From positions 1 through 64,000 of the forward strand of contig NZ_KB905473.1 of assembly GCF_000382445.1 (NCBI RefSeq): 64,000 nt of DNA. Reading direction: 5' to 3'. Source of the stretch: Phocaeicola massiliensis B84634 = Timone 84634 = DSM 17679 = JCM 13223. Its GTDB lineage: Bacteria; Bacteroidota; Bacteroidia; Bacteroidales; Bacteroidaceae. This document shows positions 27,467-35,850 of the stretch, in pieces. The translations under genes were made by a program, and so were the position numbers. Under the pieces are notes generated by a model. The model had not been told where the DNA came from, did not search any database, and saw only the letters and a program-made list of their open reading frames with translations. The first letter of the stretch is position 1. The number at the start of each line of letters is the position of its first letter.

Positions 27467-27469
27467 CAA
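27417..27469 (+). repeat. attL, 53-bp direct repeat overlapping tRNA-Met
   Basis: It starts GCAACAGACTCATAATCTGG and ends GGCTGGTCCACAA. It is identical to 43840-43892; identity stops sharply on both sides (AGA versus TTG before it, AGAAAA versus TAAAGA after it). Confidence 0.95.
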
Positions 27470-27582
27470 AGAAAATAAGCGTTAATTGCACAAAATCAAG
27501 CAGTTAGCGCTTTTCTTTTTGTCCCTTCACTATGAGTTGGGATAGGCTCAAATCAATAGAATTACATATCTTTTGCAGCATT

Positions 27583-27605
27583 TGTTTACCGCTTGTTTAC
27601 CGATA
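27583..27605 (+). repeat. Left GTTTACCG double repeat (probable integrase arm site)
   Basis: Two copies of GTTTACCG separated by CTT, then ATA. The same 23-bp block with one mismatch (CTG spacer) lies at 43719-43741, just inside the other end. Repeated short sites near both ends and outside the crossover core are what lambda-type integrases use as arm sites. Confidence 0.65.
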
Positions 27606-27620
27606 AACAAAAGGATTAAT

Positions 27621-28889
27621 ATGCTGACAATCAACGCAGAAATCAAGAAAGACGGACTACGGTCTAATGGTACTTACAACGTAAAGCTAAGATTCACACT
27701 CGACAGAAAAATGAGACGGCTGGCAACAAGTCTATTCGTCACAAGTAAAGACCTGACTAAAGAACTGAAAATCAAGCAAAATTCACCTATTAAAAAAGAG
27801 GTAGATTCTCTTATTCGCAGTTATCAAGAGAAATGTACCAAACTGCAAGTTGAATTAAACCACTACACCATTGATGAAGTAATGGACTACTTGGATGGGG
27901 AGCATCAAAAGCAACAAACCATTGACTTCATAAAGTTCAGTCGTGAGTGGATAGCCTCAACTACTATCAAAGGCGCACCTAACTACACTACTGCCATTAA
28001 TGCCTTAGTTCGCTTTATAGGCAAAGAAGAATTGGATGTAAATCTGATTACAACCATTTTTTTAGAGAACTTCAAAGTGTTTCTGAATAAAGAGCGTGAA
28101 GTACGAATGAAGAAACTGATTCAGCAGGGTAAGCGTGTGCCCTCTAATCGGTCTTTATCTCTTTATTTGGTAAGCATAAAGAAACTATTTAAAGAAGCGC
28201 AAAAAAAGTATAACAAGAGAGAGAAAAATCTTATACTGATACCTAACAATCCATTTATAGACTTTGAGATACCCAAGCAGGAAGCAACAAGAAAGAGAGC
28301 TATTCCGGCAGATATTATAAAGAAGGTATGGAAGCTACCCTATAAAGATATGAAGAAAGGCTACAAGTCCACTTGCCGCTATAATTTGGCAAAAGATTGC
28401 TTTATTCTATCATTCTGTCTGATGGGCATTAATTCAGCCGATTTATATAATGCTACAGAAATGGCGAACAATACCATTACTTATAATCGTACCAAGACGA
28501 AAGACCGTAGATTGGATAATGCTCAAATGAAAGTGGATATACCTAAAATCGCATTACCACTTATAGAGAAATACAGAGATAAAAGTGGTAAACGCTTATT
28601 TAATTTTTACCAATACTATGCAGACGAAAAAGGTTTCAATAAGGCTATCAACTACGGCTTAAAAGAAATTGGTACAATATTAGGAGTAGATGATTTGGAA
28701 TACTACGCAGCGCGCCATTCATGGGCTACTATTGCATTGAACAAAGTAGGCATAGACAAATATATAGTCCACGCAGCACTGAACCATATAGATGATTCTA
28801 TGAAAGTGACAGATATTTATATTGAACGGGACTTCGTAAATGAGAACAAGGCTAATGCCAAAGTTGTGAAATATGTATTTGGTAAATGA
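27621..28889 (+). CDS. Tyrosine-type site-specific integrase of the island
   Basis: 422 aa from ATG 27621 (AAAGGA-type ribosome site just upstream; the longer frame from 27573 overlaps the arm repeat). It has an N-terminal arm-binding domain, a SAM-like core-binding domain (about 105-210) and a C-terminal catalytic domain. AARHSWAT holds the second arginine (R365), ALNH gives H389, and the nucleophile is Y400 in DIYIE. The first catalytic arginine is replaced: the segment reads MGINSADLYNA where TGLR is usual. Loss of Arg I is known for the Bacteroides IntDOT group, so it need not be inactive. It should recombine the tRNA-Met site with the element's attP. Confidence 0.93.
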   Translation: MLTINAEIKKDGLRSNGTYNVKLRFTLDRKMRRLATSLFVTSKDLTKELKIKQNSPIKKEVDSLIRSYQEKCTKLQVELNHYTIDEVMDYLDGEHQKQQTIDFIKFSREWIASTTIKGAPNYTTAINALVRFIGKEELDVNLITTIFLENFKVFLNKEREVRMKKLIQQGKRVPSNRSLSLYLVSIKKLFKEAQKKYNKREKNLILIPNNPFIDFEIPKQEATRKRAIPADIIKKVWKLPYKDMKKGYKSTCRYNLAKDCFILSFCLMGINSADLYNATEMANNTITYNRTKTKDRRLDNAQMKVDIPKIALPLIEKYRDKSGKRLFNFYQYYADEKGFNKAINYGLKEIGTILGVDDLEYYAARHSWATIALNKVGIDKYIVHAALNHIDDSMKVTDIYIERDFVNENKANAKVVKYVFGK

Positions 28890-28930
28890 ATATCGTTTGC
28901 CATTATGCAGAACCTACTATAACGAAAAAG

Positions 28931-28964
28931 AAGTCTGTAATCCGCTAAAGATTGCAGACTTTTC
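28931..28964 (+). terminator. Terminator after the integrase gene
   Basis: Stem AAGTCTGTAATC (28931-28942) / GATTGCAGACTT (28950-28961), followed by TTCTTTT. Confidence 0.85.
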
Positions 28965-28998
28965 TTTTATTTTGCAGTATAACTAATACGAATATACT

Positions 28999-29976
28999 AT
29001 GTATCAGATAGAAGAACTGCCCGATTTAAAAGTGGCTTGGCATGAAAGCTACAAATGTCTAAATGAACCACTATTAGAATATGTGTGGGAAGTAGCCAAT
29101 CACTTCCTGCCCGATTATGAAGATGTGTCCGCTGCACCTGCCATATTTGCCAACAGATATGCGGAAAGAAATCTATCTATTGAAGAAAGGTACGAGAGAA
29201 CACAAGAAATGAAAACTTTCAAAGGAACTTTGGAAGAATACAAGAAACGGGAATACAGAAAGCTGGATGATTCTTTCAAAGAGAAGTTTCTAACTAATGA
29301 AGATTTACAGAATACCATTGAAGCGTATAAGTTGGATGTTAGCAAGTTTTGGTATCTACTTCTGTTCGTATATGACTTTATAGAGGATATTGGTACAAAC
29401 GCACCTGCATTAAATAAGTCCGTATTGGAGGATTTTAGCTATTTTCATACCAACCTATCGGAAGCTACCAGTATCACCCTAAAGAAGAATAACAAGAAAA
29501 GCTATGTCGTTGAAAGGGAGGACACAATCAGAATCATTCAAGCAGCCTTGCAGCATTTTGTCAATACATACAGCGATATTATACATAGTGAGCAAGATAG
29601 AGAAACCATGATTAAACAATTAAAGGACATAGGTTTGGAGGGCTTTATCAGAAATGACTTATCGTCAAAAATCAGCTTTACGGACAAGTTCAGTCTTGAC
29701 ATATCTTATAAGAAGTGGAAATTTACGGATATGTTTCTGTTTTTTATTGAAAGAAGAAAGGCTACCACCATACCCGATAAAAAAGTAAAGGTATCTAAAG
29801 ACAAGATGATGCTTGTTTCAAGGCTTATCTATACAGTGGGCTATGATGGCAAAAGATATAATGAAGAATACGATTCGGAGGGTAACAAGAACAGAATGTT
29901 ATCCAATCTCCTTAGAAGATACAAGAACGAGAAATTTCCGTCTGTCATAGCTAATAACTACAACGTAGTTTCATAA
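28999..29976 (+). CDS. Uncharacterised island protein, 325 aa
   Basis: No family recognised. The protein has no signal peptide or membrane segment, is highly charged and mostly helical (EEYKKREYRKLDDSFKEKFL), with a C-terminal part rich in Lys and Tyr (SKDKMMLVSRLIYTVGYDGKRYN...). It lies between two good terminators, so it forms a single-gene unit next to the integrase, a common place for cargo or excision-control proteins. It could be a regulator of excision or a defence protein; the sequence does not decide. Confidence 0.65.
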   Translation: MYQIEELPDLKVAWHESYKCLNEPLLEYVWEVANHFLPDYEDVSAAPAIFANRYAERNLSIEERYERTQEMKTFKGTLEEYKKREYRKLDDSFKEKFLTNEDLQNTIEAYKLDVSKFWYLLLFVYDFIEDIGTNAPALNKSVLEDFSYFHTNLSEATSITLKKNNKKSYVVEREDTIRIIQAALQHFVNTYSDIIHSEQDRETMIKQLKDIGLEGFIRNDLSSKISFTDKFSLDISYKKWKFTDMFLFFIERRKATTIPDKKVKVSKDKMMLVSRLIYTVGYDGKRYNEEYDSEGNKNRMLSNLLRRYKNEKFPSVIANNYNVVS

Positions 29977-30000
29977 ACGACATACATAAAAACATAGCAG

Positions 30001-30044
30001 AAATGCGTACTGAAAGGGTTGTTCTTTTCGGTACGCATTTTTTT
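30001..30044 (+). terminator. Terminator after the 325-aa protein gene
   Basis: Stem AAATGCGTACTGAAA / TTTTCGGTACGCATTT (30001-30015 with 30025-30040), followed by a T-run. Confidence 0.85.
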
Positions 30045-30096
30045 TGCGTACTGGAATGGGCACGTTTTCTACACACATGGGCATTAGGCAAAATGC

Positions 30097-30127
30097 TTTG
30101 TTACCCCTTATTTCTGCCCTAATTTTG
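30097..30127 (+). promoter_or_regulatory. Consensus Bacteroides promoter of the 30224 gene
   Basis: TTTG at 30097-30100, exactly 19 bp, then TAATTTTG at 30120-30127. The next gene starts 97 bp downstream. Confidence 0.85.
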
Positions 30128-30223
30128 CAATGTCAAAAGGGAACAAATAAGTAAGTGCGCATAGCTTTAGTAGTTCTTTAATGACTTAATAATTAATATG
30201 TAAAATATCTAAAATTAGGAATT

Positions 30224-30811
30224 ATGAAAAATTTAAAATTTGCAGAAGCATTAAATAGTGAAGTAGAAAACATAGTAGAAAACACTAAAGTAAGTGCAGC
30301 ATTCGTGCAGGAACTGAAAGAAGCATTCCTCATGTTTCCCGTCAGAACGGATATGCGTTTCAAACAATCCTCAAAAGGAGAACTGATTATATCGGTCACA
30401 GTCGTTTATGCTACTGGCATGACACAACATTTTGAGGGTGCAGGAGATGCAGACCTTATTTCGGCAATACATTTCGGCATGGCTAAAATGATAAACGGCT
30501 TGCACGACTACAAAGCAGAGGAACATGAGGTCGAAATTGCCCAAGAGGGTGAAAACTTGGTAATGGAACTGTTCAAGCAGTACATGAACTCCACTATGAG
30601 GGGCTATATTGAAGCGGACTGGTACAACAACAGCGGCGAGCGTTACCGTTGCGTGAGATTCACTTCCACATTCAACGGGAATGTAAAGTTCTGCATGAAA
30701 GCAACGGATGAAGTGAACAGCCTTATCTGTGAAGCCTGCAAACCCGAATGGATGAAGAAATCAGAAGCGGAAGCCAAACAACAAGTTCCCGAACAGAATG
30801 AAGTAGCCTAA
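30224..30811 (+). CDS. Uncharacterised island protein, 195 aa
   Basis: Soluble protein with no recognised domain: an acidic helical N-terminus (residues 1-35), a beta-rich middle (GELIISVTVVYATGM) and a C-terminal section with YIEADWYNNSGERYRCVRFTSTF. It has its own consensus promoter and a terminator directly behind it, so it is likely to be well expressed. Base use resembles the other island genes. Function unknown. Confidence 0.65.
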   Translation: MKNLKFAEALNSEVENIVENTKVSAAFVQELKEAFLMFPVRTDMRFKQSSKGELIISVTVVYATGMTQHFEGAGDADLISAIHFGMAKMINGLHDYKAEEHEVEIAQEGENLVMELFKQYMNSTMRGYIEADWYNNSGERYRCVRFTSTFNGNVKFCMKATDEVNSLICEACKPEWMKKSEAEAKQQVPEQNEVA

Positions 30812-30824
30812 ACAATCAGCTTTG

Positions 30825-30864
30825 AAGAAAGTCGAGGGAACAACCTCTCTCGGCTTTCTTTTTT
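30825..30864 (+). terminator. Terminator after the 195-aa protein gene
   Basis: Stem AAGAAAGTCGAG (30825-30836) / CTCGGCTTTCTT (30849-30860) with one G-T pair, then TTTT. Confidence 0.8.
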
Positions 30865-30880
30865 AATCGGAACAGAGAAA

Positions 30881-31312
30881 ATGAAACAGATACAGTTTGC
30901 CCAAACATATAATAATGAAGCTGCACACAGACAAGTGAAGCTACTAATGAAACAACACAAGCAGCTTTATATCCAAGTGAACGGTGAAGCATGGATTAGC
31001 AGTCAAGGAGTAACGAGTATAAGATACCAACTCAACGCACAAGGCTGGCAGTGGATTCTTAATTATCTGCAAACGGGAGATTATGAGGATTTTGGAGTAT
31101 TCCCGTCCAGACTATCCAAGCTATGCAGCGAGTTCCAAGAGGATGTGGTAAAAGAACTAATAGAACAGAAATACAATATTGCAAGAATCCCTTTTTTACG
31201 GGAAACCGAAGCCTATATAAGACTTAGAGGGCTGTTCCGTTTCGGAAAACTCTTTTTCAGCATAAGGAGAAGCGATGAATTTATAGATTATCTAAACAGC
31301 AAAGGATTATGA
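30881..31312 (+). CDS. Small partner protein of the helicase-like gene
   Basis: 143 aa, soluble, basic, no recognised family. Its stop overlaps the ATG of the helicase-like gene by four bases (31309-31312), so the two are translationally coupled and probably work together. The N-terminal segment reads MKQIQFAQTYNNEAAHRQV; the rest has helical segments with many aromatic residues (GWQWILNYLQTGDYEDFG). Confidence 0.65.
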   Translation: MKQIQFAQTYNNEAAHRQVKLLMKQHKQLYIQVNGEAWISSQGVTSIRYQLNAQGWQWILNYLQTGDYEDFGVFPSRLSKLCSEFQEDVVKELIEQKYNIARIPFLRETEAYIRLRGLFRFGKLFFSIRRSDEFIDYLNSKGL

Positions 31313-33039
31313 TTACTCTACATAAAGGTCAATACCTGTCTGACGTAATGAGTGAGATTCCGTCAAACTGCATACTTTCCAAAAGAATACCCGGCTGTGG
31401 TGCTACCACTTTGGAGCTTGAAACCCAAAGAAATTCCATTATCGTAGTTCCCAATGTACCCGTCATCAAAAGCAAGTGCGGAAAATACAGCAATCTGTTA
31501 GGCGTTTATGAAGATGTCACAACAGATAAGATTCGCAATTATCTGACTAATAACAGACTACATAAGATAATGACTACTCCCGAAAGTTTTGGAAAAGTGA
31601 AAAACGCTTGCAGTGGTATTGACATTTATAATCATTTCTTCCTGCTGATGGATGAATGCCACCAATTAATCAAGGATGTGGATTACAGAACGGACATAGT
31701 GCTGCCCATGAATGACTTTTTTCGTTTCAAAAGCAAGGCTCTTGTTTCCGCCACTCCTATCGGATTCAGTGACCCAAGATTTAAAGAGTTTGAAACAGTG
31801 GAAGTAAGTGCCGATTATGATTACAGACAAGAAATTGCGGTTACACATACTTATAATATATACAAGGCAATAAGTGAATATTTAGGCAATCACACAGAGG
31901 AAACAGTCTGCTTTTTCGTCAATTCCGTGGTAATGATTTACTCCATAATGAAACAGTTCGGCATATTGGAGGATTCTACCGTTTACTGTGCGCCAAAAAG
32001 CCGTTTGAAACTGAAAAATGAATACTCCTTTGATAATGCTTATAATGATTGGAACGCAGATACCATGAAGAAATATAACTTCTTCACTGGCAGATTCTTT
32101 ACGGCATTCGACTTGGATTTGCCTTATCAGCCCGATTTGGTAATGGTTACAGACCCTTATAATTCCGAATATACCATACTTGACATAGATACGGACTGCA
32201 TACAGATTTGCGGAAGATTCCGTAACGGTATAAAATCGGCAACACATATCTATCGGGTGAATCCCGAAATCATAACCAAAGACAGGGAACAGATAGAATG
32301 GGAAATTTCGGCACATGAATTTGCCTATAACACGATACAAACCTTATACAAAAGTGCGGATAACAGAGAAAGCAGATTCGCTTTCGGTGCAGTTCTTGAA
32401 ACCATGCCGTTCCGTAAATTCCTATATTCGGACTTTACAAAGAACTGGTTTGCCATAGACAATGAGATTAATTCCGTATTGGTGAACAACAGATACCAAT
32501 CAAGACAAGAAATAAAGAACTGGTACAATGACTGCCATTTCTTCAATCCCACATTTGAGAATTGCGAATATAACGAGAATGACGAGAAATTAAAGATTGC
32601 CAAGACTACACGCTCGGTAAAGGACAAACACAGAAAAATGGTACAACTTCTTAGTGAAATGGAAACTCCCTACTCGGAATACGCCTTAGATTTCATTAAT
32701 GATATGCGGAAGATTGACCCGTTCATTGTGGAAGCGTTTGAGACTTTGGGCAAAGAGAGGATAGAAGAACTTAACTATTCCAAAAAGAAAATCAAAGAAG
32801 AAATGATTCTGACACAACGTAAGGGGAATAAAGTTATCAGACTGGTTAAGAATATATTCAAGGTTGGTAACAGATATTCCAATGAGAAAATAGTTAATGA
32901 ATTAACGAGAATATATGAGAGATTGAACATACACCCCGAAGAAAATATAGAACCGAAACTTATCGGTCTCTATTATCAAGCAAATCCATTTAAATCGGGT
33001 AATATAAGAGGCTATCAATTAAATTCGGAATTAGTTTAG
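31309..33039 (+). CDS. SF2 helicase-like ATPase of the island
   Basis: 576 aa. A divergent motif I PGCGATT (28-34) near the N-terminus, motif II DECH (115-118), motif III SATP (147-150) and a late ICGRFRNG segment resembling motif VI together indicate an SF2 DExH-type helicase fold. The lysine of the classical Walker A (GxGKT) is replaced by alanine (GCGAT), so ATP use may be altered. No nuclease or methylase is attached. Coupled to the 143-aa protein, it may serve in replication of the excised island or in phage defence; the sequence does not tell which. Confidence 0.7.
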   Translation: MITLHKGQYLSDVMSEIPSNCILSKRIPGCGATTLELETQRNSIIVVPNVPVIKSKCGKYSNLLGVYEDVTTDKIRNYLTNNRLHKIMTTPESFGKVKNACSGIDIYNHFFLLMDECHQLIKDVDYRTDIVLPMNDFFRFKSKALVSATPIGFSDPRFKEFETVEVSADYDYRQEIAVTHTYNIYKAISEYLGNHTEETVCFFVNSVVMIYSIMKQFGILEDSTVYCAPKSRLKLKNEYSFDNAYNDWNADTMKKYNFFTGRFFTAFDLDLPYQPDLVMVTDPYNSEYTILDIDTDCIQICGRFRNGIKSATHIYRVNPEIITKDREQIEWEISAHEFAYNTIQTLYKSADNRESRFAFGAVLETMPFRKFLYSDFTKNWFAIDNEINSVLVNNRYQSRQEIKNWYNDCHFFNPTFENCEYNENDEKLKIAKTTRSVKDKHRKMVQLLSEMETPYSEYALDFINDMRKIDPFIVEAFETLGKERIEELNYSKKKIKEEMILTQRKGNKVIRLVKNIFKVGNRYSNEKIVNELTRIYERLNIHPEENIEPKLIGLYYQANPFKSGNIRGYQLNSELV

Positions 33040-33045
33040 CTAAAT

Positions 33046-33106
33046 GGGACAAAATCTCATTTTCTTGCCTTTCTATACCCGATACAGAAATTAAGTAAAA
33101 TGTCCC
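33046..33106. repeat. Structured site A flanking the nested cassette
   Basis: Starts AATGGGACAAA (from 33043) and ends TGTCCC (33101-33106), 61 nt from GGGACA to TGTCCC. Inside, ATTTTCT pairs loosely with AGAAAT. The right half, CAGAAATTAAG...TGTCCC, matches the right half of site B (35789-35850) at 17 of 22 positions. It begins seven bases after the helicase-like gene stop. Confidence 0.6.
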
Positions 33107-33522
33107 TATCAACCTTAATAACTAATGAAACAGAGTAATTTTCGTACTAACTAATAATATACAGTCGCAGGAAATTCTTGCGGCTTTTATTTTTGGCGCA
33201 GAACCACAACCGCACATTTTCCCCGGTTTCGATTTTCTGAATATTCCCACTTTAGGCAGAGTTATATAGCACCTACTTTATAATAAGCCACATACAGCTA
33301 ATACCATTAAAAAGACTACCTTTTAAAGAATCACCTATATTCAGTTTGGCTAAAAGTCAAGAGAGCAGATATATAAGGTACTTAATACAGAAAGCCCCCT
33401 CCCCATTCAGTCAGTAAGCTAAAATATATAAGAGTGTCTGCCTTTGCGGACCACAACCTCCAATAGTCCCCCTCTGTACATTGATATAAAAAGAATTATT
33501 AATCATTTAAACTTTTATCAAT
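33107..33522. other. Non-coding stretch at the left of the nested cassette
   Basis: No supported gene. A hairpin AGTCGCA (33163-33169) / TTGCGGCT (33178-33185) followed by TTTTATTTTT is a probable terminator of the helicase transcript. TAATATACAGT at 33154-33164 recurs at 35859-35869, just beyond site B. The remainder is AT-rich with a short CT-rich patch near 33390; the DUF3871 promoter must lie here, but I see no full consensus. Confidence 0.5.
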
Positions 33523-34539
33523 ATGAGAAATTTAGTTATCATGCCAACAGAGAACAGAGAGAGAATGAATTTAGGTGAGTTTGCAGAAGAAGCAACCATT
33601 ATTGAAGAAACTGCAACACCTAAAAGGGTAAATCATTTCATTGAGGCAAACACCCAAGAAGCTACCTTGCAACATTTGAAAAATGACTGCATTACTCCCG
33701 TTTTTGCAAAAGACAATGAGCTTACAGTAAACCATGCTGCATTTATTGAAACTGTTTGGGAAGCTGCAAACTCCTACTACAATGGTGAGACTATTGGAAC
33801 ACCCGATATTCGTGTTAGTCATGTGATTAAGGGTCGCATTCCCGAAGCTATCCACAAACCTGCCAATCAGTTGTTGGAATCAGACAAAACAATCTACTAT
33901 GAGAGGGCAGCTTTCAGTATTGACATTCCTACAATCTATGAAACGGTTGAGGAAAACAAGTTGAACCTTTCAATAGTAGGGGTTAGAGCCTATAACCAAA
34001 TGAATCTGTATTCAAAGAAAGTTCCAGAGTTGTTTAGGTTGGCTATTGGCTTTAAAAACCAAGTTTGTTGCAATATGTGCATCTTTACAGACGGTTACAA
34101 GGATGATTTAAGAGTGAGCAATACAAGTGAACTTTACCGTTCTGCCTTGGAACTGTTCAACAACTACAATCCTGCCAAACATCTGTATCTGATACAACAG
34201 TTGGGCAATACCTCAATGAGTGAGCATCAATTCTGCCAAATATTGGGTAAAATGAGACTTTATCAGTGTTTGCCCAATGGCTACCAAAAGAGACTGCCAA
34301 GAATGTTGCTTACTGATACACAAATAAACAGTGTTGCAAAAGCCTACATTAATGATGAGAACTTTGGCAGCTTTGGAAATGACTTGAATATGTGGAAATT
34401 TTATAATTTGCTCACTGGAGCAAATAAAAGTTCATATATTGATTCATTCTTAGACCGCTCTTTAAATGCTACTGAAATGGCAGTTGGAATTAATGCAGCC
34501 TTGCATGGGGATGAGCATTACAAATGGTTTATTGACTAA
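33523..34539 (+). CDS. DUF3871 family protein
   Basis: 338 aa, soluble. It has the features of DUF3871, a family found almost only in Bacteroidales mobile elements: FIEANTQEATLQHLKNDCITPVF near residue 40, then GVRAYNQMNLYSKK and FKNQVCCNMCIFTDGYKDDLRVSN. Function unknown. Some phage and plasmid members sit near replication or recombinase genes, as here. ATG 33523 follows an AT-rich leader; an ATG at 33541 is an alternative. Terminator repeats follow the gene. Confidence 0.8.
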   Translation: MRNLVIMPTENRERMNLGEFAEEATIIEETATPKRVNHFIEANTQEATLQHLKNDCITPVFAKDNELTVNHAAFIETVWEAANSYYNGETIGTPDIRVSHVIKGRIPEAIHKPANQLLESDKTIYYERAAFSIDIPTIYETVEENKLNLSIVGVRAYNQMNLYSKKVPELFRLAIGFKNQVCCNMCIFTDGYKDDLRVSNTSELYRSALELFNNYNPAKHLYLIQQLGNTSMSEHQFCQILGKMRLYQCLPNGYQKRLPRMLLTDTQINSVAKAYINDENFGSFGNDLNMWKFYNLLTGANKSSYIDSFLDRSLNATEMAVGINAALHGDEHYKWFID

Positions 34540-34545
34540 TTAATG

Positions 34546-34578
34546 AGAGGACATCTATTTATTAGGTGTCCTTTCTTA
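34546..34578 (+). terminator. Terminator after the DUF3871 gene, copy 1 of a duplicated sequence
   Basis: AGAGGACATC (34546-34555) / GGTGTCCTTTCT (34565-34576). The whole block, including the preceding TAATG, is repeated at 34885-34922 with one extra T. Confidence 0.75.
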
Positions 34579-34609
34579 TCTATTTTACAAACCTTTTAAA
34601 TAATGAGAT

Positions 34610-34882
34610 ATGGAATTACAAGAAAGCCGTGAATATAAGGCTGCAAAAGAATTGGAAAGAGCTTTGAATGATATGAGTTGGAATCCTCAAAAATTTGCTG
34701 AAAGTACAAGATATTATCACCGTACATTACAGCAGGAATTAATGAAAACCATTGTGGCAATCATTAAAATGGTTGGTGATAAGGGGTACAGAACAGACCT
34801 TAGAAATCAAGCCTCACATGAACTTTGCAGAAAGATTATTGACAGTGGGGTATTGGATGATTGTTACTTGCCTTTTATATGA
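34610..34882 (+). CDS. Small uncharacterised protein of the nested cassette
   Basis: 90 aa, helical and charged, without membrane segments. No family recognised. It lies between two copies of the same terminator block, as though the unit 'gene plus terminator' had been added or duplicated as a piece. Start ATG 34610 follows a TAATGAG stretch. Confidence 0.6.
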   Translation: MELQESREYKAAKELERALNDMSWNPQKFAESTRYYHRTLQQELMKTIVAIIKMVGDKGYRTDLRNQASHELCRKIIDSGVLDDCYLPFI

Positions 34883-34889
34883 TGTAATG

Positions 34890-34927
34890 AGAGGACATCT
34901 ATTTATTTAGGTGTCCTTTCTTTTTTA
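34890..34927 (+). terminator. Terminator copy 2
   Basis: AGAGGACATC (34890-34899) / GGTGTCCTTTC (34910-34920), then a run of T to 34927. It is nearly identical to 34546-34578. Confidence 0.75.
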
Positions 34928-34948
34928 TTCACTTAAAAATACTACAAA

Positions 34949-35074
34949 ATGGAAGATAATGGAAAATTGATTTTATGGGGTACATTGGTAGTTATACTAC
35001 TGATAATAATTGGCATCATTAATCCCTTTTTGCTGATACTGATTATCACTATCTTTACTTATCTGCAATCTTAG
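34949..35074 (+). CDS. Very small membrane protein, 41 aa
   Basis: The frame starts MEDNGKLILWGTLVVILLII and continues with a second hydrophobic run to a stop at 35072-35074, giving one long or two short membrane helices and almost no soluble part. It follows a terminator and precedes a large hairpin. Comparable tiny hydrophobic ORFs occur in mobile elements, but there is no family assignment, and an accidental frame cannot be excluded. Confidence 0.45.
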   Translation: MEDNGKLILWGTLVVILLIIIGIINPFLLILIITIFTYLQS

Positions 35075-35090
35075 TTACACTTTCTAATAG

Positions 35091-35150
35091 AAGTGAAAGT
35101 AATTTGAGAATCAAGCTATTACAAAATGATTCCCGAATTAACTTTCACTT
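35091..35150. repeat. Long imperfect hairpin before the small recombinase gene
   Basis: AAGTGAAAGT (35091-35100) pairs with ACTTTCACTT (35141-35150), and inside it GAATCA pairs with TGATTC, leaving a loop of about 13 nt. It ends 30 bp upstream of the recombinase ATG. It could terminate the upstream transcript (TTATAG follows) or be a regulatory or recombination site. Confidence 0.55.
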
Positions 35151-35180
35151 TTATAGTCAAACCTACAAAATTGAAACAAC

Positions 35181-35774
35181 ATGAGTTTGAAAAACAGCTA
35201 TACAACAAGTGACTGCCTACAATGGGACAGTGCTACAAACTTGGTGAGAAAATTATATAGGGATAAGAATTATAGAATAAGCCTGCTTGTTGGGTGTGGC
35301 ATATTTTTTGGTTTACGCATCTCTGACCTACTACAACTTACTTGGGAAATGCTTTTGAGTAAGGATGCAAAGTTTACCATTACTGAAAAGAAAACAAGCA
35401 AACGTAGGGAAGTGAGAATTAATAAGGAGTTTCAGAAGCATATCAAAGACTGTTATACAGCTTTGAATATTCAAAACTTGAATGAGTTCTGTTTTTTATC
35501 GGGAAAAGGTAAGAACAAGGTCTATTCTATCCAATGGATAAACATTGTACTTAAAGAGCTGAAAAGCAAGTACAATTTAAAGATAGACCACTTTTCTACC
35601 CACTCACTTAGAAAGACTTTTGGCAGAAAAGTATTTGAATCCTCTGAAAATGCTGAATTGGCTTTAGTTAAACTGATGGAATTATTTAATCATTCAAGTG
35701 TAACCATAACTAAAAGATACTTGGGACTTAGACAAGAAGAACTGTTAAATACTTATGACTGTTTGAGTTTCTAA
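35181..35774 (+). CDS. Minimal tyrosine recombinase (catalytic domain only)
   Basis: 197 aa, about half the usual integrase length: no arm-binding domain and almost no core-binding domain. All catalytic positions are present: R46 in GLRISD, K70/K71 in the beta-hairpin EKKTSKRR, H141 and R144 in HSLRKTFG, H171 in FNHSS and Y180 in KRYLG. This makes it likely to be active. It is the last gene before site B, so it is the natural candidate for acting on sites A and B. Confidence 0.85.
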   Translation: MSLKNSYTTSDCLQWDSATNLVRKLYRDKNYRISLLVGCGIFFGLRISDLLQLTWEMLLSKDAKFTITEKKTSKRREVRINKEFQKHIKDCYTALNIQNLNEFCFLSGKGKNKVYSIQWINIVLKELKSKYNLKIDHFSTHSLRKTFGRKVFESSENAELALVKLMELFNHSSVTITKRYLGLRQEELLNTYDCLSF

Positions 35775-35788
35775 CTACTGCTTGGAAT

Positions 35789-35850
35789 GGGACAAAGTTT
35801 GAAATTTCTGTTGTTATCATACCATTTTCAGAAATAAAGAACTTTGTCCC
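35789..35850. repeat. Structured site B flanking the nested cassette
   Basis: An 11-bp perfect outer stem (GGGACAAAGTT 35789-35799 / AACTTTGTCCC 35840-35850), a 4x4 internal loop, then a 7-bp inner stem (ATTTCTG / CAGAAAT) and an 18-nt terminal loop. It shares AATGGGACAAA at its left edge and most of its right half with site A. It starts 15 bp after the recombinase stop. As a terminator it would be unusual, since no T-run follows. Confidence 0.65.

Noticed and set aside
27621-28889. Island integrase as inactive because Arg I is missing
   Set aside because: Replacement of the first catalytic arginine is known in the IntDOT-like group of Bacteroides, and the remaining catalytic residues are present.
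33046-35850. Sites A and B as true integron attC sites
   Set aside because: They fold, but the expected RYYYAAC/GTTRRRY boxes are not at the stem ends and no integron integrase with its extra domain is present. Kept only as structured recombination candidates.
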